Assembly (NCBI GenBank): GCA_007922225.1
Contig: ML679946.1
Location: forward strand, 98,526,979-98,590,978
Source: Emydura subglobosa
Taxonomy: Eukaryota; Chordata; Testudines; Chelidae
Length of the DNA stretch: 64,000 nucleotides
Direction of reading: 5' to 3'
Numbering within the stretch: the stretch's first letter is position 1; every line of letters starts with the position of its first letter. The notes under the pieces were generated by a model that was not told the DNA's origin, ran no database searches, and saw only the letters and a program-made list of their open reading frames with translations. Both the position numbers and the translations under genes were made by a program. Below are positions 22,205 through 34,433 of this stretch, one piece after another.

Positions 22205-23160
22205 ACAATTTTATATAGGGCGGGCAGCATGACAGGTTGGCTGGTCCTTTAAGGCAAGCCAGGTTCAACCTTACCTATGACCTAGGAGGTAGCCCCCTAC
22301 TGATGGTGACATGGCAACTTAATGACCCTGGTAGTGAAAGGGTTAGGAAAAGACTACCAACAGAATGGACAAGTCAGGGAGCGGGAGAGTGCAAAGGAGG
22401 CAGGACTCTCCTGCAGATAGGAGAACCCACAGGGAGCTGTGTCAGGCTCCAGTGGGCGAAGCCCTGAACTAGGGTTGACAAGGAGCAGGGAGATCCATAG
22501 GGGAAGCTGCTAGAGTCCCTTGGGAAGGGAGGCAGTGAGAGAAAGCCTGCTGAGACAAGGAGCAGCAAAGGAAGAAAACTGCAGGAGCAGCTTAGACCCC
22601 TGTGGGGGAAGCTCTGAGGTAGTATCAGTGAAAGCACTTCAGAGAAGCCCGAAGGGGGCGGGAGACTTATGATTCAGCAGAGAAGGGAGAAGCCAGGGGC
22701 CTGAGAATGAAAGGGAGGCCATGTTAAGCACAGGCTGAGGGGGAACAGCATAAGGAAGCTTAGAAATAAGAAGTGACCCAGGGAAACCTTGAAGATACAG
22801 ACCTAGCTACTTGATACAGGGTCCCTACCCCAGAACCTAGAGTAGAGGGTGGGCCTGGATTCCCCTACCATCCACGGAGGAAGGGACATGCCAGACCAAC
22901 TATAGGAGCAGGTTAGGCTCCTATGGGGGTGCCCTGAGGGATGGCCACTAACAACACTTCAGTGGGACCTGAGAGGAGCAGAAGGACTATTATTTGGATG
23001 TTTAGCTTGGACTCTCAGTTGCTCCTTTCCTTATCACAGAAGGAGATTGAACTCTATGTTACCTGGCCAGTAGGCTGAGCCACAGAAGACCTGCTGAGAG
23101 GCAGCCAACTAACAGGAGATGCTGGAGACGAGCATTGCATCCTGACTTAAGAGGGTACTA
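22205..23160 (+). repeat. purine-rich repeat block with internal duplications
   Basis: A GA-rich, GC-richer block. Two diverged units of about 70 bp (22583-22658 and 22903-22975) share 'aggagcagsttag', a g-run, 'gctctgagg'-type sequence and 'cacttcag'; a third partial unit lies near 22433-22480. The part at about 22820-22885 (agggtccctaccccagaacc, 'gattcccctaccatccac') matches 47460-47516 in the LTR-like element at 47.2 kb. This indicates a shared element, perhaps LTR or internal region of a retroelement. Open frames here are shadows. Confidence 0.45.
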
Positions 23161-23564
23161 CATATGGTGAATACACCACCTCCGCACAATTATTGCAGAG
23201 TTTAAAGCCCTTGTGTATCCTTACACACTTGAAAATAAGTTACAATATTTTTAGAAATGTCCTGGATAATGACAAATATTGGATGCTGGTTTGCTAAGTT
23301 AAAAAAAAAAAAAAACACCAGGATTGAAACAACATCCCAAGCCTTTAGTGTGCCGGTTAAATATTTTATATTAAAACTGTGGCACTTCAGCAAAACAGGC
23401 CTAACCTTAAAAGTTATGCAAGAGCTATGTTTTTCAAGGTTTGAATTAGTTTTTCAGAAGGAGATTTGATGAGAAGTTTACTTGGAAAAGAGAATTTCAA
23501 AGAGTAACCCCTCACCCTGAAAACATTCATAGTCTCCACTCTTTTTAAAGACTACTACTGTATT
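23161..23564. other. no recognised feature
   Basis: Contains an A14 run at about 23302-23315. Otherwise nothing recognised. Confidence 0.5.
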
Positions 23565-23840
23565 TCGTTATTTATTATTATAATATTATTATTATAATAA
23601 TAAAATAGAAGCCTCTGTCATGGGCAGGTCTCCATTGCGCTAGAAGCTGAATAATCATAGAACAGAAAGACCGTCCTTGTCCTAAAAAGCTTACAATATA
23701 AATATAAAATAAGAGACAACAGGTGGATACAGACAGGAGAGCACAAGGAAACAGTGAGACAATAGTCATTCTGGTCTCAGGGCAGTGGTCTCAGGGCAGC
23801 ATGTCGTAGGCTTTTTGTAGACATCACGACAAATAAATTA
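23565..23840 (-). mobile_element. L2-like LINE 3' end, antisense
   Basis: The block starts with ATT/ATA repeats, then reads 'tcatgggcaggtctccattg', 'aaagcttacaatataaatat', 'agagacaacaggtggataca' and 'cacaaggaaacagtgagaca', colinear with 31.48-31.75 kb. It is 5' truncated. Confidence 0.75.
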
Positions 23841-25320
23841 ATAATAATCTAAATAATATAATCATACGTAAGTAAACAACTTGAGTTCAACATGCCAGTT
23901 GCCAGATTCCCAATTTTAATTAAAGCCAAGTAAATGTAAAACTAACTTATCTAGAGTTGGGTGAATCAGTCTGGAAAATACGAATTGCCTGAATCCTTTA
24001 TCTGTTTTTTCAACCAACAATTCTTCTTCAAACAGCATTTTGTTGCTCTGTCCCTTTAAATTATCTGAATATGTAAATCATAAGAAGCAGTTCTATATAA
24101 GTGGTCTAGTCACCCCCATTCAAAGCAAAACCTAAAACCATTCCGGCAATGCTTCAACACTCCAGTGACAGTCATATCTGGGCAGACAGTTTATTTGACA
24201 AACAATGTATCAATAAAGTAAAGGAATTAGATTGAATTGATAAACACTCATCTGGCTACACACAAGTATCGTATTCTTATGGTGTTCTGAGAATACCTGG
24301 CATGCCTGTGGATTCCAACAGCTCAAGTCAATAGTATACGTAGCATAATCAAATTTACAAGATGTAACTCACCTCCTTTGCTCCCAGACAAGATGCCTCA
24401 ATCTGTTTGTTGTTTCGTTTTTTTGTTTTTTTGATTGCCAGCTAAATTACTTACAAATCAAGCCTTCTTCACTGATCTCCTCTTGCTGGTTCCAAGATTA
24501 TAGACGATTCATCTTTCCCAGACCTCACAGCACAGTTATAGAGACAAATGAAGCATTTATAAAGTCACAACCTAGCAGTAAGCTGTTCTGGAATGACTTT
24601 TTAATAAGCTTTTCTAGAGTGCATAGCACAATCAGGCCCCTGATCCTTCTGACTGAAGCGCTTTGATGTTATCATGATATAGTTAATAAATAGTAATAAT
24701 CATTAATTACCCTACAAATATGCAGCCCACACCTGACTTCCAAGGATTCAGGTGAGTCCACCTAAATTTCATTGGGGATGGTCTTCACGGAGAACCAGGA
24801 GTGGGCCTACTAATGGTAGAGAATTCTTCAGGGTTGGGCTGTCCAATTCTGGTTTCCCTACACAGGGATAGTCTGCTCTCACTGCCCACAAGGCAGTTTG
24901 TCTACCCCTGACTGGGACCGATGTGGGCTATTCACATTCACTCCCCACCAGGCATGGCTAGTTTCTAACTCCACTCACTGGACTCTCTTTCCTCCTGGTC
25001 CTCACTCTAACCCCTGGAAACGCATCCCTTCACCCACCAACTTGTAGTTTTTCCCCTGGTTTGGTGCTTTCCATTCCTGAGCTAGATTACAAAGACTGCG
25101 TCTTGCGGCTCTTTCTTTTTGCTTCTTGTGCTCACTTTTCTGTTCCCCTTTCTCCTCCTCTAACCTCTCCTGATTAGGCCTTCAGAGAAAGCTAGGTAGA
25201 CAAGCTGACCTGCTTCTAGTTAGATCTTTACACAAGAGATAGAGAGATGCAGCCAAGTCCTCAAGCTCTTGTTCCTTTTCCTGTGAAGACATAAAACTAT
25301 ACAAAACAGCCATGGAGTTG
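23841..25320. other. no recognised feature
   Basis: A short T-rich run lies at 24415-24436 (tttgttttttt-type). The 24.8-25.2 kb part is more GC/CT-rich, without known repeats or exons. Confidence 0.45.
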
Positions 25321-25325
25321 TGACT

Positions 25326-25556
25326 AAGGGTATGTACACACTGACGGCGGCAAATTCGCCGCCGTCAGATCCATCTATCCAGATTGATTGAGTGGCAACG
25401 AAAACCCACCCAAGTGAGCCAGAAGTTGATTCAATTAAACCACCTCCTCAAAAGGCGTAGTGCTATGTTGACGGGAATGTATTTCCCATCAGCGCAGCGC
25501 AGTGGAGACGGCGCGCAAAAGGGAATTTTCTGGTAAGTGCGTACTAAGCCTTTGTA
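25326..25556. mobile_element. CpG-rich MITE, copy 1
   Basis: A GC- and CpG-rich island in AT-rich surroundings. It starts 'aagggtatgtacacactgac' and holds a hairpin made of gacggcggc and gccgccgtc around a 6-base loop (about 25342-25365). A degenerate inverted end 'gcgtactaagcctt' lies at the right. A second copy lies at 35.47 kb with the same order of motifs ('cagatccatct', 'gattgag', 'ccacc..ctcaa'). The ends resemble the 'agggtatgtctacac' termini of sauropsid hAT MITEs. No target duplication is clear. Confidence 0.55.
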
Positions 25557-25699
25557 GAACTGGCTCTTCTCCAATTAGCTATTCTTGTTGGTCTCTCACA
25601 GGTTGTCAGCTGAACCCTCACTTAAATAACCTACTAATGTGAGAAGCCAACGCTCAAAGAAAGAGAATTCTGTTCTCTGAGGTCAGGGCTGTCACCCCT

Positions 25700-26118
25700 C
25701 AGTGGCGTACCATGGGTCCCAGCATAACCCCTCAGCTGCCTCGGGGAGGAGGGGGTCTGTACCTGCCAGAGGGGCATAAGGTTTTTGGGGGGCACAAATG
25801 CAGGCTTGGCTTTTCCACCCTACTTTCCCCTCTCTCCCTCCAGCCCCACAGTCCAGCGCCAGCTCAGACAGGGCAGCGTCACTCTCCGGCCTGGGAGGTG
25901 CCCCTCAGAGCCTCCTGAGGCCCTCCCGCCCATCATGAAGGGCTGGACCAGTGCCCCCCCCCCCCCCCCCCACACTTACCTGCTGCTCCAGCCCAACAAC
26001 CTGGTGCTCAGACGGGGCGGCCTCACCTCCCTGGCCTGGGGGTGGTGCTGGGCCAGCCTTTCATGACCCTGTGTGTTGTGAAGGGCTGGCCCAGAGCCCC
26101 TCTGCAGGTACGCCGCTG
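25700..26118. mobile_element. non-autonomous hAT element (419 bp)
   Basis: The termini cagtggcgtacc (25700-25711) and ggtacgccgctg (26107-26118) form a 12-bp inverted repeat with one mismatch. They are flanked by near-identical 8-bp direct repeats, tcacccct (25692-25699) and tcacccat (26119-26126). TIR type and 8-bp duplication indicate hAT superfamily. The interior is GC-rich, codes for no transposase, and contains a C18 run. Open frames inside are shadows. Confidence 0.8.
25954..25971. repeat. C18 homopolymer
   Basis: Eighteen consecutive C inside the hAT element. Its length is likely unstable or mis-sequenced. Confidence 0.95.
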
Positions 26119-26126
26119 TCACCCAT

Positions 26127-27797
26127 CCTCCTACAGTGGTAGTTACAAGTCACCCTCCATTGCCTGAATATGGCACATTTCCTCTACCTTGTGCAGGTTC
26201 TAGTTAGCAGTGAGGGAAGGGGAAAAGACAGGAGGAGCTAGGGTTTCTAAACACCTTTCAAAATGAGGAAACCACTCTGCAGTCTCTGCAAAGGGAGGGT
26301 GAACCTCAAATTGGGGTTTAGTGTTTAAATGGTCGGAGTGCCGGGGCCTTGTGGAGAGGATTCTGGACCTTCCAGCTCCAAAATGGGGCAGTAGGACTGC
26401 TAACCTCAGACTTCACTGGAGGGAGTAGGCGGATCAGTAAGCAGGGTCACTCAGTAAGCAGGGAAGAGCAAAGGAGCTGACATATGCCTCTGAATCACCA
26501 GAGTGGGGAATAGGGCTGCCGCTGCACCAGAAGAGCAGAAGGGAGATAGGAGAGAATCAATCCTGAGAGGCAATTCCTTGAGAAGGCACAGAGGGGAACA
26601 GGCCAGCTGTCTGCCTCTCCTGACATAGCTAAAAACACTGATAAAAATGCACTTTAAAATGGAAGGGCTCTGATTCCCAATTTATGCAAAGAACAAGCTG
26701 ATACATTCATTTGCTGGGGTGAGTGGTGGAATCAAAAAGTCACAGCCCCATGGGTTGAGGACCACAACAGTCAATCCAAAGTGACAGCATTTGATCCCCC
26801 AGGCTAATCTTTATCCCCAGCTTTGGCTGCTCCTAGGATTCCTTTTCCCGAGGACTGTCCTTCCCATGCCAAAGGCTGAATTCGACTTCCATTGCACTCC
26901 GGAAAGAGTCTAATGAGTCAAACCTGTCCCAGTGGGTCAGCAGTAATCGATCTGTGGTTCCCTATTGGGTCCCAACACCTGAAAACAGGAGAGGCAGGAG
27001 AATCCTGACACCCTGCTACAGCATGGCATTCAATTCCTCTAGCTGCAAAGGGTGAAGGGAAAAGTCAAGTCCAATCACCGGACACCCCTTCCCTGGCCCC
27101 CAACCTCCCAACAGGACAATGAGAGTCTGTATCACTTTGTATCTGGCTCAGATACAGAGAGGGCTAAACACACAGATGTTCATCCTCTTTTGAGAGGAGA
27201 TTAAGACCTTTCATGGTCTGTCACATATGAGTTTTATTCTGTACATCTTGAATCCAGCTATTTTGAATCTTTTTAGTCTCCTGGGATGAGAAGTGACACA
27301 TTTTTGGTAAGGTTAGCTTGATAAAGCTCTAATCACTAAAGAAAAAGAGGAGCTCTGGATATCTCTGGCTGTTCATTTAAATATAAAAAAAGAAATTATA
27401 ACTTGTTTTTCAAATTAAATACTCCTTTAACTCCATGGTACCAGGAACTGGATTTTCCCCAGTGACAAGTCCACTGGCAGCACAAAAAGAATAAATTACT
27501 AAGCATGAAATTGCCCCAGTCTGTTGAGGACTGATTCAGAAGTGGAGCCTAGTGGCTGGAAGACTAGCTATGCTCTTTGATTTCTGTGGAAGAAACAATC
27601 TCCTGCTGTGACACTAACCTGAATGTCTGGCTTTATTACCTAAATTATCATAATCCTCATAATCAGCGCCTGAGTGCTGAAGGAGTTGCAAGGACTTAAA
27701 AATCAAGGATCCAGGAGAGTTGCAAATGTGAAATGTCTGGGAATAGCTTCCTGTTTATCTTGCCTCATCACTACATGGAACATTAAGCTGCTGTTGC
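26127..27797. other. no recognised feature
   Basis: Mixed composition, moderately GC-rich to 27.1 kb. No repeat or exon is recognised. Confidence 0.5.
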
Positions 27798-27815
27798 TTT
27801 TTTTTTTTTTTTTTT
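27798..27815. repeat. T18 homopolymer
   Basis: Eighteen T followed by 'cag'. It mimics a splice acceptor tract but has no open frame of note downstream. Confidence 0.95.
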
Positions 27816-28599
27816 CAGCCAGACTGATGGGATAATCATGTGACACCTCTTCAGAGTCCACTCAACTTAATTGGACTAAACGTTCTTTCACAAGATGTAG
27901 ATGATGCTCAGGGAGGCCTGGAAGAGACATCATCTGATTTAAGGTAGCTGATTCAGATGAGAAGACTCTTGTTGCACAGTCCAGTGGGATGGAGGTGAAC
28001 TGCATGTTCTCCATCAAACTGCGCAGACCTGGAAACAGTCCCTTTCTCTCTCAGCAACCTTGCTTTCTAAACAGTACCCGTGACTAGTGGTGAGAGGATC
28101 TAAGTGTGTGTGGGCTGAGCACATCGTGCGGTTCCGGCTGGAGCTTTATGTAGGGTATTCAGTTCAAACATGGTCAGGGGAGGAGTTATGGCTGGGAACA
28201 TTCTGACCAAATTTTAATCATTTTTTTTCTTTAAAAATAATAAATAGGAAAAGGCCCGATGCTACGTGCACCAAGCGTGAACTTCAATGGGCTTTGGAAA
28301 CGGTGTTGAGTTAATGTCTCTGAATGTGCTGTGCTGACACTCCTGGAGACTGAAATCCTTTACCCATATGGCAAATGGAACAGGAGCAGTAGCAGCAGTG
28401 CGAGATTCCCAGTGCAGCCTGTCAGAGAGCCTCACCTATGCTCACAGGGAGCAGCTCTCAAGATGAGAGGGCAATCACTCCTTGTATCCTCTGTCAGGCT
28501 GCCAACAGTGGTGCAGTTCACAGCTGGCTGCTCTGCTGTTTTGGTGATATAAGCACCTGGACAAGCAGGAATGTATTATCGTTTGCATTGCCGTACTGA
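27816..28599. other. no recognised feature
   Basis: A short stretch near 28185-28245 (gggaacattctgaccaaatt) resembles the AT-rich fold-back family. Otherwise nothing. Confidence 0.4.
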
Positions 28600-28852
28600 C
28601 TGGAAGTCCCAGCTAAGGTTGGAGCCCGATTGTGCTAGGTGCTGTTCAGATACAAAGTAAGAGTTATTTCCTGCCCCCAAAAATCTATAGTTTAAATAGA
28701 CAAGACTGATAAAGGTTGGGAGAAAGAGAGTGTTATAATCCCCAGTTTACAGATTAGGAATTAAGGGCCAGAAGTGTCTGGAAGAGCCATAAAATTCAAG
28801 TACCAGGAACCTGGCTTCTTGTGTTGGGGATAGACCTTACCCTCTGCACACA
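28600..28852 (-). mobile_element. SINE or L2 tail plus SINE body, antisense
   Basis: Reads 'gattgtgctaggtgctgttc', 'aagagttatttcctgccccc', 'aatccccagtttacagatta' and a degraded head to 28850. It is the same antisense order as at 9.25-9.82 kb. Confidence 0.7.
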
Positions 28853-30424
28853 GTGCATCCACCCAAGAGCAGCCAGAGTTTGACCTAACATGTCCAATTT
28901 AAACTCTTATGAAACTGCTTCAGTGAAACACAATACTGATCTACCGCAGCATGTACGGAATACAGGTGTCCACCCTTCCAAGTACAGAATACACCTGCCG
29001 TTGCCTACTAGACTAAGACAGATGGTGGTGATAAACAGTGGTGATCATGGATGGTGATGTGTGAACACTAAAAGAGACAGGGCTCAGGAACTGTTTAATC
29101 ATCCAAAAGTAGGGTCCGGAGAGAAAATATGAGTTTAAGCCCTACCCCCCCCCTCCAAAAAAATCTTACCTCATCATTTCAGAACTCTGAAAAATGTTTC
29201 TTTAAACTTCTTGCTAAATATGGATGAGAGTTTGAGGGGGTTCTTATCCCCTAGAAGCAGCTCACCTGTCCCTTAGCTTTACATTGCTAAATACAAGGCT
29301 GTTTTAAAGAGAAAGTAATACCCTCTTTTCAAAGGAACCAGCCTAACTAGCTGAAGGTTTAGTAATGTGGTATAAAATCCATTCATCCACCAATCCCTAT
29401 TACTTTCACTTTATTTAATCTAATCTACTCTAATCCTTCTATTGTGCACTCATTGACGCACCAGATTTGAAGCAGTCCCTTATTTGGACAGAGTACAAGT
29501 TAAAATCATTTGACTCACATAAATAATTGAAAAAAATCTGGCAGCAATTCCAGGCACAGGAAACACAGAATTTGTTGTAATTCAACTGGGCACGCAGTGC
29601 GTGAGGAGAAGGGGAAGAATCTATTCCTAGCCATTGTAACCTGTGTATTACAAAACCCAAAAGTTACACAGGGATTTCCCACTCCTGCATTTCCCCCCAA
29701 AATAAACAATTGAAAAAAGTAATTAATAACTGTGCCCACTGCAGAAAGGACAGAGCTTGCTGGTAACATGCCCACTCCTGCATCTAGTTCTGAAGTCTGG
29801 ACTGGCAGAGGTTATATACAGAAACTGAACAATAGAATAGACAGACTCACCAATATGCACCATAAACTGATGCATTACACTGTAGAATGGTGTATTAGTT
29901 TAGGGAGATGCCACCAGACCCTTACAATGATTACAATGGAGGTGTTGTTTCCACTTTTCATTATCTCCCTTTAAATTAGGCACAGCTTGCAGGTACTTTG
30001 AGCTAACATATGAGCAAGTGAAATTCACAGATGGTGTCACATGGAGAAGGAACATATTACTTGATGCTAATGCAGTTAGGATTGCATTTGGCAGGCAGAC
30101 ACACATTCTGGGGTATTTGGTTTGTATCTTAAGGCTTCTTCTTAGACTGAATTATTACCTCAGCTATGTCCACAGCTTCCAGGAGCAGCTGCCGATGTTG
30201 CTGTAGCATTACTTTTCAGAGCTGTTATATATTCTGTAACAACAATGAGAGGGGGAGAGAAAGATTGTGAGATGGACAAGCATTATTCCTGTTTCTGTGG
30301 AGATTGTTTTTTAAATGGGAATGGAGGTTTTCAGATCCACATATTCAAAAGGTCTTTCTCATTTCAGGTGTCAGCTTGAGACTCCTTATTACTATATTTT
30401 CGGAGTTTCTGAGCATCCATATAT
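28853..30424. other. no recognised feature
   Basis: Several frames of 62-86 codons on both strands overlap one another and show no motifs. Confidence 0.5.
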
Positions 30425-30427
30425 GCA

Positions 30428-30600
30428 TCTGAAGGCCATGAGAACTGTGGGTGCGCCACACCCCTGAAAATCAGCCCTCCTCCGTGTCTAAAATTTGAAC
30501 ACCTAAGAAATTAGATATCCCTTTGAAAAAATTTAAGCATAGGTGATCTGTCTCAAGAATACACATCAGTGACAGGGCTGGGAGAGGAATCCACCCCGTC
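30428..30600 (-). repeat. fold-back repeat plus SINE body fragment
   Basis: The left part ('acacccctgaaaatcagccc', 'tttgaacacctaagaaatta') is the palindromic family seen at 9.05 kb. The right part ('agtgacagggctgggagag') resembles the antisense SINE body. Confidence 0.45.
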
Positions 30601-31170
30601 TCACCTCCCTGGCTCCTGTGGCAGGGGCTACCGGAGGGTGATAGAAGGACGTTATGTTAGCCTAAGAATGACCAAGGCCCTGTTCCCCTAGCAGCTACCT
30701 AAGGTTTCCTCCAGGCTGATTAGGGCCAGCTGAGGCCAGGGTCAGCTGAGACCAATTAGGGTCAGCTGAGGCCAGGGTCAGCTGAGACTAATTAAGAACT
30801 GCCTGGGAGCAGATATAAGCTCCCTACCAGCCGGGCAGGGGAGTTTTTAGGAGAGTTTTGAAGAACAAGAGAAGGAGAAATGTGAGTGGCAGGAGCCAGA
30901 GAAGGGCTGGGATTTTGCCCGTTGGAGTGGCTACTCAGCCCTGGCAAAAACCAGGGTAGGGAATCAGCCCAGAGAAGAGACTTGCATAGTGCCTTACAGC
31001 AGCAGCCAGCCACTGCTGTCAGCCAAGGTCTCTGGGCTGGTGTCCGAAGAAGAGGGCGGGCTCGGACACCCCCTACCCTGACCACCCCTGGCCCAACCAG
31101 GGAACTTCCCCCTTTTTCCAGGAGAAGAGGTCTTTCCCTTCCCTCTTCCCCCCCGCCTTAGAACCTAAGG
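30600..31170 (+). mobile_element. LTR-like repeat with tandem units and TATA box
   Basis: A GC-rich block with two 36-bp direct repeats (30719-30754, 30755-30790; 'ggccagggtcagctgag' core) followed 23 bp later by 'cagatataagctccc' (TATA-like, about 30812-30826). It then runs through purine-rich sequence of the kind found at the start of LTR or internal retroelement transcripts. The architecture (upstream tandem repeats, TATA, GA-rich leader) suggests U3-R of an LTR. Ends are not defined. Confidence 0.45.
30719..30790. repeat. 36-bp direct tandem repeat, two copies
   Basis: Units 30719-30754 and 30755-30790 begin 'attaggg' and differ at two positions. A third copy starts (attaag) and breaks off. 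Each unit is itself built of two 'cagctgag' half-units. Confidence 0.9.
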
Positions 31171-31464
31171 TCCAGAAGGCACTGCTCAGCCTTCAGAGGC
31201 CTGAAGGAAGACTGGGCAGAAGCGAGATGGCTGCCATCTTAAGACTGGTGGGAGTCCAGGTGGCCATTTTGTGCCCACCGCACTGAAAAAGCGCTCGGCC
31301 CACGGGAGCTCGAGGGCCACCCTACCACACTCCATATTTGCACCATTGGACGATATTTTCACATTAGTTTTAGTCTGTGGAAAATGGAAGGCAAACACAG
31401 ATAATGATATGCACTGTGGTTGGATCTGAATATTGAGGGCTCAAACCTATTTTAGAATACACCC
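31171..31464. other. no recognised feature
   Basis: Spacer between the LTR-like block and the L2 relic. Confidence 0.4.
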
Positions 31465-32210
31465 AGACAATTATTATTATCATCATTATTTTTGCCATAA
31501 TACCTAGGAGCCCTAGTCATGGACCAATACCCCATTGTGCTAGGAGCTGTACAATCCCAGAACAAAAAAAAACAGTTCCTTCCCCAAAGAGTTAACAATC
31601 AAAGTATAAGCCAAGGGACAACAGATGGATACAGACAGATGGTGAAGTACAAGGAAATGATGAGACAATATGGGTCAGCGTGATCAGAAGGGGTACCAGC
31701 ACATCAGTAGCTTCACTATTGTCCAGTTTTTTATAGGCATCATGGCAAAGGAGAGTTTTCGGGAGGGATTTGAAGGATGATAATGAGCTAAGTATAATGA
31801 CAATAATGAGCTCCTCCCAAGCATGAGGGGCAGCATGAGAGAAAGCATGAAGTGCTTATTTCAAAATTTAATTAGCGGGTGATGGAGCCTGGCACCATGG
31901 GCAGCTCGGAGGTGGGAGTCAACCTTTCAGCAGTGAGTGAGGGATGATGGGTGAGGTAGGTATAAGCCATAAAGGATCATCAAGCTCATGTTGGATGCAA
32001 TATTGAAGCCAACAGAGGGATTCAAAGAGAAGGGGGACATGGTCAAAGGAATGGGCTGGGAGAATGATCTTTGTAGCAGTATTCAGAATAGATGTGAGTG
32101 GGGCAAGGCTGCATTTATCAAAGCCAGAGCGAAGGATGTTGCAGTAATCAAAGCAAGAGATTATGAGAGCCAGGGCAAGAATTCGGGTTCCAAATGCTTC
32201 CAAACTGGAG
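31465..32210 (-). mobile_element. L2-like LINE, RT C-terminus to 3' end, antisense
   Basis: The 3' tail lies at the left (tcatggaccaataccccatt, tgtgctaggagctgtacaat). The body contains 'gcaaaggagagttttcggga', 'gctcctcccaagcatgaggg' and 'tgttgcagtaatcaaag'. It continues into the reverse transcriptase fragment at 31919-32203. About 745 bp long, 5' truncated. Confidence 0.8.
31919..32203 (-). pseudogene. L2-like reverse transcriptase C-terminal fragment
   Basis: The minus-strand frame begins in 'LALALIISCFDYCNILRSG' and continues 'LAPLTSILNTATKIILP'. This order is the typical L2/CR1-clade motif 'lv.s.lDYCNaL..gl....l..LQ.iqNaAArli'. It lacks all catalytic motifs, which lie upstream in a full copy, and is bounded by stops. 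Dead. Confidence 0.75.
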
Positions 32211-33184
32211 GAAAGTTTGGATCCAGATTAGGCTTATCTCCAGGTGTTCCCAGAGTCTTTTGTTCTGAAAGTTCGTCTGTTTTCTTCTGTTACTTTGTTG
32301 GGCCTCTTTGACTTCACTCTGCTCTCTTCATGTGAAACAGCTGACTCTGCAAGAGAAGGTGTTTTCAGAGTAAATCGATAGCACAGCTGAGCCATTGATT
32401 TGCTCTGAGGAGACTTCCCCATGCAGCTAACATGGCAGGACAAGAGAGAACATGATGAAAGGAGAGCAATTTGGAGTGTGAGAGTCAATACAACAGTAGA
32501 GGCCGGGGAGGCAAGAAGAGAGGAAGTAACAAGATAAGAGCTTGTTGTACATTGAACCAAAGCCGAGACTTTGAAATGGTGATAATCGTTTGCTGCCCTT
32601 ACTGGAGGAGAAAGGAAAAGGGACTTGATGTGGTATCTCTCAAGATTCCTGCACTCCCACTGATAGAAATGTATGTGCCAAGAATGTAACAAGCACAACT
32701 CCCTTACTGTACCTGACTTTCCTGTTATCAAAGGCAATATGGGCATAGTCTGACCATCCTCACTCATGCCCATATTGCCTGCCTGGCTGCCTATCTATCA
32801 ATCACACATGCAGTAGCTTCTGAAACTCAGCAATTAAGTAAGACTCAAAGTCAAATTAAATGTTTCCATGTCCTTACTTATTTTAAACTCAGCCAGCCAG
32901 CCAGCGGGCAACAGACCAACCATCAACCAATTATTACATATTATTTTTACCCTTTGATTAAAGGCAATGTTGACCAACTGATTAAACTTTTCCAAACTGC
33001 ACTCATGACACTGTTGCCAAGAATGGAAACTCACTCATATATATGAAACTATACATGTTAAAAATTGTCCACTGCCAGGATCTGAGAAAGTGTAGGGCCT
33101 GCTCTCAGTGTTTTTTGATCATAGGTACATGTTACTTGCCTGCTTACCTGAGAAGCCTCTTGCCTCCTTCACTGTATATGCAAT
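32211..33184. other. no recognised feature; one long minus-strand ORF
   Basis: A 179-codon minus frame (32234-32773) lies directly upstream of the L2 relic. I see no reverse transcriptase motif in it, and one such length is expected by chance in 64 kb. A short CAGC repeat (32890-32907) and 'tcaaccaattattacat' follow. Confidence 0.4.
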
Positions 33185-33258
33185 AAGGATCTGACCCAAA
33201 CCCTTGAAGTCTCTCCAGTCACTTCAGTGAGCTTTGGATTAGGTCCTAAATGAGGCAG
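33185..33258. repeat. palindromic 'ccttgaagt...acttcagtg' repeat
   Basis: Folds as 'acccaaacccttgaagtctc' against 'cacttcagtgagctttggat', ending 'taggtccta'. Member of the short palindromic family. Confidence 0.5.
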
Positions 33259-34430
33259 AGCTCTGATACCTATCTGATTGTTCTTACAGAACACATGATG
33301 GCTTGGTCTAAGATAAAGTTTTTCTTGGCACTTCTTTGGTGTGGCCTGCATAGCTCCTGGTTTCTCCACTCAGCTGTCCCAGGTTATACCAATGAAACTT
33401 TATCACCACACTATCATTTATTCTAGCTATATGTTATTATCCTTATATTTTCTATCAGCATGAGGGGTGCTCAGTATTATCCCATTGAAAGTAAAGCATT
33501 GTCCTCAGTGGGGGCAGAGTTAGGTCACTAAAACTGAATATTTTACCCACATACTGTATATTTTTGTTTTGAAACTCTGGCTTCCATTCAGTTTAATTAG
33601 TTTCCTCTGCTGCTTCCCCAGTAAAAGGGGTAGCCGCTAATCAAGCTGGCCTTCTAAGTAAAGATAAAAAAAGCAATCCACTATTTCCCTATTAATATGC
33701 ATGGATATGAATTGCAGTGAATTCTGCCTTTTTTTTCTTGTGATTTTTATAGGGTGCTTTTTAATGTATAGCACTTATCCATTTTTATAACTTATTTAAT
33801 TTCAAAATGTTCCAGGGAAACTCAGTAAAACATTTAAACAGAATAGGGGAAAAACAAACCGCTATGTTCAGTCAGGCTTGTGTGTACTTTCTCCTCTCAC
33901 TTTGACCCAGTGGTGGCATTTGACTGCAGGCCGCTGAATAAATTACCTGTTTAATACAATAGAATATGTGTTGGCTTAGGAAGAAAAGGGAAAACATATT
34001 TACATCAGGTTAAAGCAGAGGTCACTGAGAAAGCAGGCTGCTTTATCGAAAGTAATCTAAATTGAAGAACGGAGGGAAGAAAAATAACAAAGGCTACCTT
34101 AAACATAGATAGGATTTTTGGTTTCTTTTCTCATTAAAGAGTGATACAGTATACTCCAGGGTATTTCTACGCTGCAGCTGGAAGCATGCCTCCCACCCAG
34201 GGTAAGTGGACATGTTCTGGCTCTGATTCAAGTAGTGGGATAAAAATAATACTGTGTATGTTATGGCATAGGGTGGCGGCATGGGCTTGCCTCTCTAGTA
34301 CAAGCCGTCCACCCTCCTGGCTCTGAACGTGAGTGCTTAGCCTGTGTCGCTGCGCACGCTATAACATTCATGCTGCTATTCTTTTAGCGTGCTAGCTCAA
34401 CCACAGATGGAAGGTCTGTCTACCTGGGCT
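33259..34430. other. no recognised feature
   Basis: AT-rich sequence without recognised elements. Confidence 0.5.
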
Positions 34431-34433
34431 GGG

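Noticed and set aside
27798..27830. Polypyrimidine tract plus CAG resembling a splice acceptor
   Set aside because: A T18 homopolymer; no open exon-like frame follows.
32234..32773. 179-codon open frame on the minus strand upstream of the L2 relic
   Set aside because: No LINE or other motif recognised, low-complexity serine/leucine mix, and about one such length is expected by chance.
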